From NCBI GenBank assembly GCA_949592205.1, contig CATIUR010000001.1, forward strand, positions 215,394,250 through 215,458,249: a DNA stretch of 64,000 nt, written 5' to 3'. The stretch is from Helichrysum umbraculigerum. Lineage: Eukaryota > Streptophyta > Magnoliopsida > Asterales > Asteraceae. The notes below the pieces were generated by a model that saw only the letters and a program-made list of their open reading frames with translations, was not told where the DNA came from and did no database searches. A program made the translations under genes and the position numbers. Of the stretch, positions 12,003 to 24,643 are shown piece after piece (the first letter of the stretch is position 1; every line of letters starts with the position of its first letter).

Positions 12003-12456
12003 GGGTAAATAATGGTTTAATCACCAAACTTTCAACTTTTTTTCGTTTTAACCCTTCAACTTTTTTTTTAACGTTTTAAGCCTTCAACTTACGGGTTGAT
12101 CATTTTTTAATCCCTTCACTTTAATTGACCGTACGAAACAACCATTTGTATGAGTTGTAACCTGTGACGTGGCAACTGGACAAAAACCCAAAGATTTAGC
12201 GACGACATGTCGTCGCTAAATGTCGTCGCTAAAACCCTACAGCGACGACATGTCGTCGCTAAAAACCTACAGCGACGACATGTAGATGCCACGTAGATGC
12301 CAACTGTACCTAAACCGGCTGCATTAGGTCACAGTCAAGGTGAATGGCGAAATTAACAAGTCAATCGTAAGTTGAAGGCTTAAAACGTTAAAAATAAAGT
12401 TGAAGGGTTAAAACGAAAAAAAGTTGAAAGTTTGGTGATTAAACCATTATTTACCC
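12003..12456. mobile_element. Mutator-type MITE inside the NAC gene
   Basis: 454 bp with inverted ends of about 100 bp (GGGTAAATAATGGTTTAATC; the other end is its complement, ATTTACCC side) and a perfect 9-bp target duplication, ATTTTAGTA, at 11994-12002 and 12457-12465. It lies within NAC exon 2 between the codons for DTK and IGTKEW. The centre holds three copies of a 20-bp palindrome. Confidence 0.95.
12195..12285. repeat. Palindrome array, AGCGACGACATGTCGTCGCT type
   Basis: Two full and one partial copy of a CG-rich palindrome plus an extra half (TGTCGTCGCT) in the MITE centre. It resembles in size and base make-up the LTR arrays in this window. Confidence 0.85.
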
Positions 12457-13007
12457 ATTTTAGTATCATTGTAGTCATAAATAACTTTCTTATTACCTAT
12501 TGCTTCCCAATAACCACAAGTGGCTATTCGATTTGGCATCTTACTATTGACAGAAATCCTATTTCTTGGCGAGAAAACGTACCAATAGCCTTCATTAGTT
12601 TGCGGGTAATTCTCTGTACGTATACATGAAAAAACTTACATCGATCAATTTCATCACAGTTAAGCGACAACAATTATAAAAATTCACAAAGGGGAGATAA
12701 ATTATACTTACAGACCTAGAATATTCTCGAGGTGATTTTTATATATATTAACATTGCCAATCATATTTGTGTTATAATTGGCATTCTCGATCTTATCTAA
12801 TAGAAAAAACTTAATAAGATGTACATCCGTGGGTAGAAAATGGTACCCAACAGACTTGGAAGAAAGATAAGCCTCCGCTGTTGCTTTTAGCTCTGACGAC
12901 ATTGTGTTCCTTACCTTATGGCGCCCACAGTGAGAGCAAATGTTATTGTTGCCAGCAGTGGCATTTTCATGTGATTCAGAATTCATCATAGAATCGGACA
13001 AGAACTG

Positions 13008-13278
13008 AAATCATGGGGGCTGGGAAAGCAATTGTGATTAGTTTTTCAACATCATAATATCATGCATGGATGAAACAGCACACAAAAACGAGCTACTACT
13101 ATACGTACCAATTAAGCTGAATTTTGTAATTTGTTATTTGCGTTTTATCGAGCATCTTCTAAGTTCATCTACATGGTTTTTGGAGCATATATTTACAATG
13201 ATATTAGGAGTTTGTCTATATAGCAATTAAGGGACATAATGTGCGTGTTTAGTTACAGGGATAACGATTTTGACGATT

Positions 13279-13309
<31 letters not shown>

Positions 13310-13316
13310 GAATAGG
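13008..13316. other. Upstream flank of the NAC gene
   Basis: AT-rich; an A-rich run at 13280-13310. No gene or element recognised. The NAC promoter would lie here. Confidence 0.4.
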
Positions 13317-13482
13317 TTGCGTTTGGTTCGTGAAATTCAACGGATTTGATGGATTCACAAATAAATTGAGTCGTAAGTCATCAAATTCCCTCATTTAAAA
13401 GAATTTACACTCCATGAAATTAATTCCAATTCTTTTGATGAATTCCGGTTCTATTTAAAATATTTCGCGAATCAAACGCAAT
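13317..13482. mobile_element. Small MITE with 20-bp inverted ends
   Basis: TTGCGTTTGGTTCGTGAAAT at the left and, in reverse, TTGCGTTTGATTCGCGAAAT at the right (18 of 20). Target duplication not resolved; hAT or Harbinger affiliation cannot be decided. Confidence 0.7.
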
Positions 13483-13990
13483 TGGCCAAATTTAATCTGT
13501 TTTATATACACATTAATTAACTACCCCGGTATATATGAAAGGGGAAGATATTGTCCAATTCCTGAGTCAATTCTTCCAACATAATGAAACTAGCTTCTCA
13601 TGGAAAGGGCATGGTAATAGAGTTTAAACTAAGATGTCACTTTTCCTAAGAAGGCCTTCTACTGTTACCTAGAAATTCACGATAATTAGATTTGTACAAG
13701 GCTTATTTTTAGTTAATTCCATAATATTTAATGGTTCGTTATCAAGAAGATCAGTATTTACACAAACGTGCATTCACATACTATTTTTCGAGCTTTGATA
13801 AATTATACTACTAATCCGCTTCTTCCCTACCTCCATATAATATTCATAAATCATAAATGAATCAGTTGTGATAAAACGAAAAAACAAACGAGGGAAAAAA
13901 AACAAAAAACGACAATGTTTATTACGCATAAGAAAACCAAAAGACAATCGGTACTTAAAAACTCATTAACCATATCAGAACAACGAACCA
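13483..13990. other. Intergenic, nothing recognised
   Basis: AT-rich sequence without ORFs, repeats or element ends that I could identify. It ends at the MULE target duplication. Confidence 0.6.
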
Positions 13991-14339
13991 ATAAATATGG
14001 TTTCCGGATCAGAGGAGAATGGGCTTTTATGAGGGAACGGAGGGCAAGCCCATATTGATCGTACGATATAGTTATCTACGGCCGTTATTTTTTTAGGGGT
14101 AATAATAATAAAAATATTATTTATTTTTATGTGTGTAAGCGCTTTTAAATGGATGGGGTACTTTCGTCATTTTGCGTGTGACGCCATCAGTCATATCGGG
14201 CAGCTTTTTTCATAATAGATGACCGTGTTTTTGTAAACCGCCATATTACACACATTACACACACTTTTTCACACATTTTCTCTCTCACTATTTCACTGTT
14301 TTCCCCATTTTTAAAACCCTAATTTTGTTTTTGAGTAAA

Positions 14340-17300
14340 ATGGACGACGGAGGTAAAGCTCCTAAAGGAGCCTGCAAAGCGACTCCGGCTAAGAAGCGTA
14401 AAAAGACGGTCGTATCTCGTAAGTTACTAAATACGTTTTCATTGTTTTTAAGTTTTTTTTTTTTTTAAAAATTTTTTTTTTTTGTAGATCAACCGGATAA
14501 TCGTCTTCGTTTGTGTATTATAGTGTCGATGTTATTATTTTATTTTTTTTCATAGTTTTTTTTACTGATTTTTGTTGTTGTTGTTGTTATAGCCACTAGA
14601 AGAAGTTCTCGAAAAACTCGGTACAGATCTGTTGTTCGTGATGAAGATAATGAGAATCCTATCAATGTTAGCGATTATGAAGGCGATGAGGGCGAAGTCA
14701 GTAGTTTGATGAAAGGTATTTTTTAATTTTTTCCTTGCATGTTCATTTTTGTGTGGTTTGTTTGATGTAACTTAGTAGTTATATGAGTTTTTTCCCTTAA
14801 AAAAATGTTTGTATGTATATGTTGATGATTTTTTTTTTTTTTTGGCGATTTAATTTTTACTGCATCTTATTTTATTATTATTTTTTTTATGTGTGTTTTT
14901 ATGGATGTGTGAAATGACTATTTGTTTTTAGGTGTGATACATGTCAGTGTTATATGTTTTTTTATATAATAAGTGTTGTATGTATATGTTGCTACATCAT
15001 TTTTTGTTAGTGTTGTATGTATATGTTGTTGCATTTTTTTTTTTTTGTGTTGTATGTAAATTTTTTTTATATAACTGCATCTTGAATTTTTTTTTTTTTT
15101 TAAAAATATGATGCAGTTGTTTTTTAAAAGATGATGCAGTTGGTTTTTAAAATTTTGTGTGTTATTGGTTTTACTGCATCTTTGATTTTTTTACAAAAAA
15201 ATGTTTCCCCTTGTTTTTTTTTTTTTTTTTTGGTATGTTGCATATTTTTATGTTGCAATTTTATACATGTGTTTTTTTCCCATCTTATGTATCTTATTTA
15301 TGTATATAGTACATTTTGTAGATTCATCTATGGTAGAATATGATGATAAGAAGTCCACTAAGTTGACTTCTGTGAAGATGGAGCTTCAAGGTATGAAAGC
15401 TGGTAAGAAAACGACGAAGGGAGTGTCTGTGCGTAAACAATTGCCATCCATTGAGGCTCGATGCTCTCCGCAGTGGGTGATGAACACTGTAGTTGCGTTG
15501 CATTCTGTACAACGGGAGGCTGTTAGAGAAATGGGTTTTGGTAGTTTGCTTGATGGGTCTTTTGATTATGAAAGCATGCCGGTTAAGCTAGGGTTGTTTG
15601 TTGTTAAGATGTTTGATCCTAAGACTTGTAAGTTTAGGTTTCCTAATGGGCGTACTATTAAGATTACAAAGGAATTGATACATGATATCACTGGATTTCC
15701 TGTTGGTGGTAAACTTATTAGGCCAAAGGCGAAGTCATCTGTTAAAGATCCGGGTGTGATGGAGTTTAGAAATCAGTTTCCTAATCCAAATGCTGAGAGG
15801 TTTTATTGTAATATCGTTATGGATAAAATAGTGGGCACGTTTCGTGCTGATAGACTGTTTTGCTTGAATTTTTTGGTTCTTGTTACATCTGGGTTAATAG
15901 AGAGCACAAAGATGGGTACTGTTCTTCAAACAATTCTAGATTGTATACCCGAGAGTAATGAAGAAATCAAAGGTCTGGATTGGTGTGAGTATATATTGGA
16001 TTCTATGATTAGGAATACTTTGAGTTTCAAGACCAGCTTCAATGGACCTTTGCTTATAATGATGGTTAGTATTTTTTTTTTTTGTTATAACATGTTTACC
16101 TTTTTTATTTTCATTTTTTTTTGTGTGTTTTTGCGGTACTAATTTCTTATATATATATTTATATATTTTAATATATAATGTAATATGTACATTTTTTGGC
16201 AGCTTATCTATGTGAACTCTACAAAGTTTGTTGATGAAGTTGCTTTGAGAGTGTATCCTGCGTTTAGTTCTTGGAATTCATCTAAGCTTAAGGATCGACA
16301 GATTTATGAGATTAGTTTTGGGGGTTTTGGTCTGGAGAATATTATGATTGTAAATGGTTTGGAAGAGGTTGTTGAACAAAAGTTGCCTAGTACCCAGAAA
16401 AAGAGAAAAGTATCGTCTGATAAAGTAAATGTAAGGTTGATTAAAGATGACGACGATCCAAATGATGTTTTCATTGTTGGTGATGAAGCTCTTAGGGTAT
16501 GTTTTTTTCTTTTTTTGTTACAACTGTATCTTTTTTTTTTTTGTGTGTGTCTTACAACTGCATCTTTATAAAAATGATACTAATACTTATTTTTATCTAC
16601 CAGATTGAGAAGAAGAGGATAAAGAAAAACCTTAGGCATGTCGATAAGCTGAAGGTTGATATTGATAGTAGTTTGTCTAATGTTCTTTCATTCAGTCCTG
16701 CTGATTTTGAGCTATTTATGCTTAAGGAACACAGGAACAAGTTGTTTGGACTTGGTAGTAGTTCTGCTAGGGTGTCTGATGATCATTCTAATTTTGGTGT
16801 TAACGCGAGTGATATGGTGAATGTTTCTGAAATTAATGTGCTCCCGTTGGTTCAGTATTCTGGTTCATCTGAGCATACAATGTCAGAGTTGCATAACAAA
16901 GTTGTTGAGTACTGTGATAAAAAGGGTGGCGAAGGTGTAGGCAAGAAACCTGTTGATGATGTAGGTGGTAAGAAAACAGTTGGTTTCTTAGTTGGTAAGA
17001 AGTCGTTTGATGATATGATTGGTAAGAAACATGTCGATGCTGTAGGTGGCAAGAAAGCAGTTGATGATTTAGTTGGTAAGAAGCCGTTTGAGGTTCTGGT
17101 TGGTAAGAAAGATGTCGATGCTGTAGTTGGCAAGAAAGCATTTGATGATGTAGTTGGTAAGAATCCGTTTGATGATGTGGTTGGTAAGAAGCCGTTTGAT
17201 GATGTGGTTGGTAAAAAACCTGTGGGTGCGGTGGTTGGTAAGAAACCTGTCGATGATGTTGTTGGAAAGAAACCACTTGATGCTGTCGGTGTGAAGAAAC

Positions 17301-19969
17301 CTGTTGTTAAGTTACTTAAGAAAGCCAAAGGTACCGATGATGTGTTTAAAGGTGTAGGTGAGAATGTAATAAAAGATGTGCCTGATAAGGTTGTCAAAGA
17401 TGGGCCCAATGAGCTTGTCAAAGATGTTGATGGTGGTATTGGGAGTGGGGATATGAAGGTTGATACTGATAATGTTGAAGAAGAATCAATTGAAATGTTT
17501 GTTTCTCTTGAAAATTTGGATGTCAGCGTTCCAAATGCTGAGGGTAAAGAAAATATTGTCCGTGTGCTGAAACAACGGAAGCTGGATGATTATCCTTCTT
17601 TTGACTTGGGAATTTCTCCAGATACAGTTGATGGTAATCAAGTTGGTGTTAATATGACAAATGAGGGTCGTGTATCTGTTGCTGATCAAGAGGGTAGAGG
17701 CGATGATGAAGAAGCAATAGACAAACTTAAGTTCGTTGACAGTTTGTTGATTGACAACCCATTTTTAAATCCTAGTGAAGGTAATAGTGAAGGTGAAAAA
17801 CAGTCTGAATCAGCTATTTATGATGTATCTACCAGAGTTCCAAATGTGTTGTTTTCAGATGAGATTCACACAACTCTAACAGAAGATGATATAGCTTTAT
17901 GTGATCTTGCAGTTGCTAATGCTAAAAAACAAGCTGAGGAGAGGAGCAGGTTGGAAGATGATATTGGGGATAAAGAACGTGAGGCTGCATCTACTTTGTC
18001 CAATGTGCAACAAAATATAATTTCTACAGAAGTTGAAAAGTCTGAGTTTGAGGGTGCAGTCGTGAGGCAGAGTGGTATTGAGAGGAATCAAGAAGATTTT
18101 GCGGTTGAAGCATTGGCAGGTGCTGTAATAGCTTCAAAAAAGATGAATCTTAAGGTGACGGTTTCGAAAAAACCTCTTGATTATGGGACGTTGGCTACAC
18201 CGAAGCAACTAACGAAGAAACCTGTTTTAAAAAGACTAACTCAACAAATTGCATCAACTAATGATGTTTTGAAACATGTTTCATTTGTTTTACCTGTGCA
18301 GCAAGAATTGCCTCATATAGCACAAAGAGTTAAAGATTCGTTTGATGATGTTAAAGCCGAGTATAATGTTGAGAGTGTTGATGGTTCTGTTCTTGATTCT
18401 GAAACAACAGTTGTTGAGTATGAAGATTATAAGGTGTCTGTTAATGTTTCTGATCATCTTTCTTCACCACATGGTGCCAAACCTGTAAATCTTCAGGCTA
18501 GAAGAACTGTCGAGGAGGAAAGGGTTTCTAGATTTGTTTTTAGTGCATCAAAACCTGTTGAGTAAGTGTTTCATCTGTTACTTTATTTATGTTCATTCAA
18601 AAAATGTTTTTAATTTTTAATTGCATCTTCTTATATATTTACTGCATCATTACTGTTTTACAGATCAGTCTACTTCAAGGTAAATGATTTCAATGTTCAG
18701 CTTTGTCTTTTGGAAAGTTTGTTTCCTGGTATGCCAATAGCATCTGGGATCCTAGATATTTGGGCTCAGATTCTAAATTTTGAGGAAACGAAACGGGATG
18801 TGGCGAAGGGTTTTCGACGTGTTTGTTGTAACACTGAAACTCTGGTTAGTTTTTTATCCTACATTTGAAATAATTAAACATTTTAATTTTTTTAATTTTT
18901 TTTTTTCATTTTTTATGGTTTTTTCGCAGGCTTACTATGCTATTGATCCAAGCAGAGATCAATCCAACATATACTCTAATTTTGAACACGGTGTTAACAT
19001 AAGTCTCATGCAAACTCCTTATGCGAATTTCAATGATGTGAAGTTGGTATGTTTTATATCTACTTCAATGGTTTATATGATTTGTTTCATGTAGGTTTAA
19101 TGGTTTTTGAATTCAATGAAGTGAAGTTTTCTGATGTTTTTAGCAAATTTTGTTTTCTTATGTGTATAGGTTTTTTTCCCAATTCTTAAGCCTTCTATCA
19201 ACAACAAAGCATCATCAAATCATTACTATTTGATTTGTTTCAACCTTAAAGAGTCAAAGATCGACATCATTGACAACGTGAAGTATGATGATAAAGATAT
19301 TCATAACAGAGTTTTTGCGAGATATGGGAATCTGCCTAATGCATTGGTAAGAAAATAAATCAACAGATTTTTTTAACTGCATCTTTTATGTTTTTTTAAC
19401 CGCATCATGTATTTTTGGTTACTGCATAATTAATATTTTTTTATCCCTTTATTTAGGATGTAATTAAAATGTGTTTGTATATAATCTAGTGGGGTTGTAT
19501 CACATGTGATTTTGTTTTATTTTTGTATAATAACTTGTATGTTTTTCATTTTTTCGTTTTGCAGAAACAGAATTTTGTCCAGTATCTTGTGAAGGTTGAT
19601 AAACACCCGAATGTTGTAAACTTATTTTCTGCAGGTATCGACATAGTTGATATTAGTTGGGAGACCTCAGAAAACACAGTTGATTGTGGTGTTTTTGTAA
19701 TGCGCCATATGGAATGTTTCTATGGTAATGGTTTAAATGATTTCAATTCGGGATTTGATGTCGAGGGTACACATCAGAAAAGGCAGCTTGATGATCTGAG
19801 GAAGAAATATGTTGCAAAAATTGTGCTCTCTGAGTTGAATGATGTTGCTGAATTCGTGCGTGGTGAAGTGAAGGCGTATGATCGACTGACTGAGAAAGCT
19901 AGGACAAAGTATAAGAGGGGAGCGAAGGCGGCAATCATGAATCGTCTTGAACAGACACTTGGTGGTTGA
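14340..19969 (+). CDS. MULE-borne Ulp1/C48-type cysteine protease, 9 exons, 1,358 aa
   Basis: Exons: 14340-14418, 14593-14715, 15322-16064, 16203-16496, 16604-18561, 18664-18844, 18930-19046, 19170-19346, 19565-19969. All introns are GT-AG and the summed length is a multiple of three. Layout: Lys-rich N-terminus (APAKKRKK-like), a conserved globular block (residues about 80-400), 14 nonapeptide repeats (about 525-650), an acidic linker, and the protease domain at the C-terminus. The catalytic triad is visible: His1183 in NHYYLICF, Asp1200 in DIIDN, Cys1265 in VDCGVFVMRHME. The Gln that usually sits six residues before the Cys is a Ser, so activity may be altered. The family removes SUMO or related modifiers; the role in MULEs is unknown. 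A basic tail ends in EQTLGG. Introns are rich in T and in the ACTGCATC motif. Confidence 0.88.
16937..17314 (+). repeat. Fourteen 27-bp coding repeats (nonapeptide VGKKPFDDV)
   Basis: Exactly 14 nine-codon units in exon 5 of the protease gene. GKK is nearly constant (one unit has GKN, the last GVKK), position 5 varies (P, T, S, H, A, D) and positions 7-8 are usually DD, DA or EV. The array gives a highly charged, probably disordered lysine-rich segment. Confidence 0.95.
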
Positions 19970-20585
19970 TCTTTTTTTTTTAAGTATGGGTTTGAATTTG
20001 TTTCCTTTTGGTATTATGATATCTTTTGTCATCTAGAACAATTGATGGTTTTAAACAATGTTTAAGCATACACTTAAGTATGGGGTTTGACTTTTGTTTT
20101 TCTTTTATGGTAATATGTGTATGGTGTAGGATTTATAAACTTTTTAAAGTTAACTTTTTTATAATAGTTTTTTGGTGGTAATCTTCTTATGTTTAAGCAA
20201 TTATCAAAAACAGAGTATTGGATGTCTTTTTTAAAATTTTGATATGGATGATCATGTTAAATTTGATATGCATTATAAGGTTTCATATACACATATTTTT
20301 GTTGAATCATGGAAAGTATACACTTCAGTATACAGATATTAAAGGTGAAACATATATTCTTTCACAAAATGCAAACACATATTTTAACTGCATCATTGTA
20401 CACATATTGCTGCATCATGCGAAAAGTTAATGCTGTATCATGCTAATTTTTGTATATTATAAAAATCAACAAACACCATGTTTTTTTATGTATCGTATTA
20501 AAATCAACAAACAACTTGTCTAATGTATCTTATAAAAAAGTAACAAAGTACGTAAATATGTAAAAAATAAGTAATTTTATAAACT
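19970..20585. other. Spacer between the convergent MULE genes
   Basis: AT-rich, with ACTGCATC-type motifs at about 20388, 20409 and 20431. Shared 3' ends or overlapping transcripts are possible. No separate gene seen. Confidence 0.6.
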
Positions 20586-23500
20586 CTACGATGCAGCTGG
20601 TGCATTATCAAGTGGTGTTCCTGCAATTGGTGTATCAGCTGCTGCAGATCCTGCTGGTGGATTGTTGCAAGTCCTGCTGTTATGACCATATTCTTTACAT
20701 TTTTGGCACTGTTTTCCTTTTTTCTTGGCTTTGTCATAAGCTTCATCACCCTTTGATTGTTTTCTCTTACGACCTTTTGTTCTAACATCTTTTGGATTCT
20801 TGATGTAGAGCTCAGCTGGTTTTTTTACTCCATAAAATGAACATATTGCTTCTTCTTTATTCATTGGTGTTGCAATTGGGAACTCAGCAATTGTTTCTTG
20901 AAGTATCTGATTCAGTTTTTCCCTATATTGAGCAAATTTTTCAGTGTTGTGCACCAATCTATTTGCTGTTTCCTCTACGATGCGCATCATTTCTCTTACA
21001 CCATCAACTGGATTCTTTGCCTCATCAGTTTCTTTTAGCACTTGATCTTCTTTTGCTGGCATTGCTTCTATTGACCATCGTTTTAGCACATACTTCTTTG
21101 GGAAATCTTCCACATTATGCATACGAAACACATAAAATATATGGCGACACAATAAGCCATACAAATCAAATTTTTTGCATGAACAAGCTGCTGTTGTCTC
21201 TGATGAAATATAATCAACCTGTTTTTAAAAGCAACATAAGATATTTTGTAGTTTATAAGATGCAGCGGTTTTAAGATGAGTAGTGAAAATGAAGATGTAG
21301 TTAAACACAAGATGCAGTGATATATATTTTTATGTATCCAGTAAGATGCAGTAAAAATAAGATGTTGTTTACATACCTGATAAACTCTGCCGTTACATTC
21401 TCTATCTCTTATCATATACGTATGGTTATTTTCATTTGTTGTATGTGTTATTGATCCACACTCCGTGTAGCTTGCAACCAACTCGTCTTGTACATCAAAA
21501 AATATTGAGCGAGTGTATAGCATAGATGCAGTCTGTTCTAGTTTCAAATCTGTTTTAAAGTCAGGAGTTGTGTTCCTTGTGAAATGGTCATTTTGCTGTT
21601 GAACGTACCTTTGATACTCCATGGCAGTGTCATGATGTTGCATAAACTCTACCAAAGTTAAATACTGATGAGTGAATTTTGAGAAAAAATGGTTCTCACT
21701 TTCTGATCTTGACGACGTACGCATTAAACCAGCCAATGGTTCATCTAAAAGGTACGCTGGTATCCATCTTTTTCTGATACCATAGATTTCATTTAGCCAC
21801 TCATGATTTAACAGCCCGTATTCATCTAGTATTCTTTTCCACCGTCTCTCAAATGTCTCAGGGGAGATTTTATCAGTCCACACAATGCCACATATTTTCT
21901 TTTTAAAGTCAGTGTTATTACACAATGCGGCACCAACCTACATTTTTTTGACAAAAAATCATGATGCAGTAAAAAAACAAAAGATGCAGTAGTTAATAAT
22001 TATAGATGCAATTTTAAAAACATATATATTAAAACATACTTATACTAACAAAAAGTAATATCATAATGCAATAATCAGTGAGTATGCAGAAACAGTTTGT
22101 TGGGGGTGTTATACCTTTGTTGTTATTTTACGCATGATGTGCCACATACACAAACGATGACGTGTGTTTTTAAAAGTTCTCTTTATAGCCGCAAACATTG
22201 ATGAATCCTGATCGGTGACAACAACAAGTGGATCCTTCTTAAAAGTGTTTTGGAAAGTTTCTAGAAGCCAAACATAATAGTCTTCCGTTTCTCGGGTAAG
22301 TAGAGCGGATGCAAATGTTACACATCTGTTGTGATTGTCAATACCAGTGAATGGTACGAAGACCATGCCATATCTGTTTATTTTAGTATGAAAATTAGTA
22401 TTACCATATATTTTGATATACCAGCTAAGCATACTAAAAATTTTACTGCATGTTAATAAATAGTTGTTGCATCATAGATGTTTTTTTTTTCCATACCTGT
22501 TTGATTTGAATGTAGAATCAAACGAGACAACATCTCCGTAATAGGAGTAATTCCTGTTTGCATCAGGATCAGCCCAAAATACTCCACCCAATGTGCCATC
22601 AGGTGCACAAAAGTAGTTGACATAGAAATCCTTGATGAACTGCATCCTGCCTAAAAGTTTTTCAACGGCCATTTGTGCATCCGAAGCTCCTACAAAAACA
22701 TTAACATCTCTTCGAAAGTTCTTGCAATCTACTTCTGTAACACCCGTTTCATCAAAACCCCCATAAAGTTCTTTGAGCAATTTAAAACCCCTTACCGGAC
22801 CGATGTTTACACTTGATACTTGAAATAAAAATTGTTCTTTCATGAATCCCAAATTTGAAGTTGATCTAACAAATTTCATGTCTGTTTGATCCACTAGATA
22901 ATGATTATGACCTTCTTCAAATGTAATAACTTTGTATGTACCATCATCAAGCCTTCTAAGTCCTACTTTTGCATTACAACCTGTTCTAAAACTACAAGTT
23001 CTTCTTTGTTTTGTTTTTTTCTTAATTTTTCTTGTAATTCCAGTTGCATCTTTACCTCCATTAGCAAGTGCATTTTTTTTTGCAATTGCATTTGCTACTG
23101 CAACTGCATTTGCTTTAGCAACTTCAATTATCTGTGAAGATGGCTTCACATATTTTCTCCCTTCTTTATTACACCTGAAGTACTTATTTTTTGGATTTGT
23201 TGATTTCCCTGGGTTATTGGATGAACTTTTCTTACATGCAAATCCTGATTTTCTTGAGTATTCCTTGTAAACCATAAAAGCTTCATCCAATGTTTTGTAT
23301 ACTGTACCAACAACTGGTTTATCCTCCACATCTGGATACCATGTCCTTGTTCCTTGTGGACTGTAAAATGGTGGGAAAGTTTTATTTTTTTCAACTTCAA
23401 GTGCATTTGCATTAGTAGTTTCTGCATTAGGAGTGCCTGCAAGTGTATACAAAACAATTTTTTCAGCTGCATCATAGTACAGTAAAAATTTTACTAACAC

Positions 23501-24399
23501 GATGATAGTATTAACACGTTGATAGTTAAATAATTTATAATCCATAGTTTACACTGTATCAATATACAAATTCTAATGCAACATGCAAATCTTTACAGTA
23601 CATTAATATACACATATTACAACTGATTCAGATTTTGTTACAACTGCATCATAATACAAATAATATATTTTATAGCCACATTTTAAACGTATTACTGCAT
23701 CATGCAAATCTTTTTACATTACATCAATGTACACATATTACTCTTCATTCAGATTTTTTGTCAACTGCATCATAATACACAAAAAATTATATAGAGACAC
23801 AGTTTATACTGCATCAATATACACATAATACTGCATCATGCGAATTTTACACTACATTAATATACACCTATTACAGCTGGTTTTAAAAAAAAAATTTCAA
23901 CTGCATTATAATACAAACAATTTATTTTGTAGCCACAGTTTACACATGTTACTGCATTATGCGAATTTTGTACAGAGCATCAATGTACACATATTACTAT
24001 TTATTCATATTTTTTGTCAACTGCATCTTAATACAAAAAAAATTATCTACAGACATAGTTTATAATTCATCAATACACATACAGTACTGCATCATGCGTT
24101 TTTTTTACGATGTAATCAATATGCATATATTACTATTTGATTCAGATATTTTTTCAACTGCGTCATAATACAAATAAATTCATTTTATTATAGACAGAGT
24201 TTTACACTGTATTAATAAACACATATTGCTGCATCATGCGAAATTTACATCGTATAAGAGTTTTTAATTTTTCCTGTTTTCATTAGATGTTTGATTTTTG
24301 AGAAAGTGATATACATATACATACATTAGAGACATATACTAAACGAAGAACGTTAGTTTCATGATAAGTAGAGTTTAACAGAGTTTTATATCCATTAGT

Positions 24400-24465
<66 letters not shown>

Positions 24466-24643
24466 TATATATATACATGTATGTGTGTTCGATATCAGGA
24501 AGCTTACACTCGATTTGCAAGTCGTCATTTGCTGTTGCGTGTTCTTCAAGTTGGTTTGAAACCGTATAATCGTGTTCTTCAATTCTAGTGGATTCCGTCG
24601 TCTTTTCAATTACGCCAGAATTTGACGTCGTTTCGATGAACAT
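20586..24643 (-). CDS. MULE transposase, FAR1/MuDR type, 5 exons, 842 aa
   Basis: Exons on the minus strand: 24508-24643, 22497-23436, 22115-22373, 21377-21937, 20586-21218, with GT-AG introns and consistent phases. Domains in order: FAR1-type DNA-binding region (GTVYKTLDEAFMVYKEYSRK, then CSFRTGCNAK ... EEGHNH), MULE catalytic domain with the acidic triad Asp352 (SFDSTF), Asp413 (VVTDQD) and Glu475 (TFERRW), the CMWHI motif before exon 4, a SWIM zinc finger (Cys644, Cys646, Cys656, His658) and a C-terminal CCHC knuckle (CQKCKEYGHNSRTC). All key residues are present. Start: first ATG of the frame in exon 1; the frame is open upstream without another ATG. Intron 1 is about 1.07 kb and holds AT/AC microsatellites and a tandem array. 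The enzyme should bind element ends and cut the DNA in the nucleus. Confidence 0.92.
23570..24245. repeat. Imperfect tandem array, unit about 120-145 bp, in transposase intron 1
   Basis: Five units, marked by ACTGCATCATGCGAA-like text near 23693, 23830, 23951, 24086 and 24229, each also with CAACTGCATCATAATAC. It lies near the right MULE end, where Mutator-type elements often have subterminal repeats. Confidence 0.75.
24403..24476. repeat. AT and AC microsatellite
   Basis: A run of AT dinucleotides followed by ACACACACACAC and more AT, inside transposase intron 1. Confidence 0.95.

Larger units (their letters stand above)
11671..12989 (-). pseudogene. NAC-domain transcription factor gene disrupted by a MITE
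   Basis: Three exons on the minus strand: exon 1 12712-12989, exon 2 11867-12613 (carrying the MITE at 12003-12456), exon 3 11671-11781. Exon 1 ends at donor GTAAGT; exon 2 follows ACGTACAG; exon 3 follows TTATGCAG; phases agree. NAC subdomains appear in order: YHFLPTDVHLIKFFLLDKI (A), IGNVNIYKNHLENIL (B), GYWYVFSPRNR and GYWEAIG (C), WLVYYEGNPPNGTKTYWIM (D) and LDYVLCKIYRKKSD (E). The N-terminus has a Cys/His pair, CSHCGRHK, not usual for NAC. The protein ends soon after the domain, with an acidic tail and no long activation region. Apart from the MITE the frame is open, so the gene was likely functional until recently. The start is the first in-frame ATG after a TGA; an upstream exon is possible. 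Confidence 0.8.

Noticed and set aside
16833..17421. Long antisense ORFs opposite the nonapeptide repeats
   Set aside because: Shadow frames of the 27-bp coding repeat on the other strand.
23570..24245. Regularly spaced repeats as a CRISPR-like array
   Set aside because: Units are imperfect, spacers are themselves repeated and the array is in an intron of a plant transposon gene.
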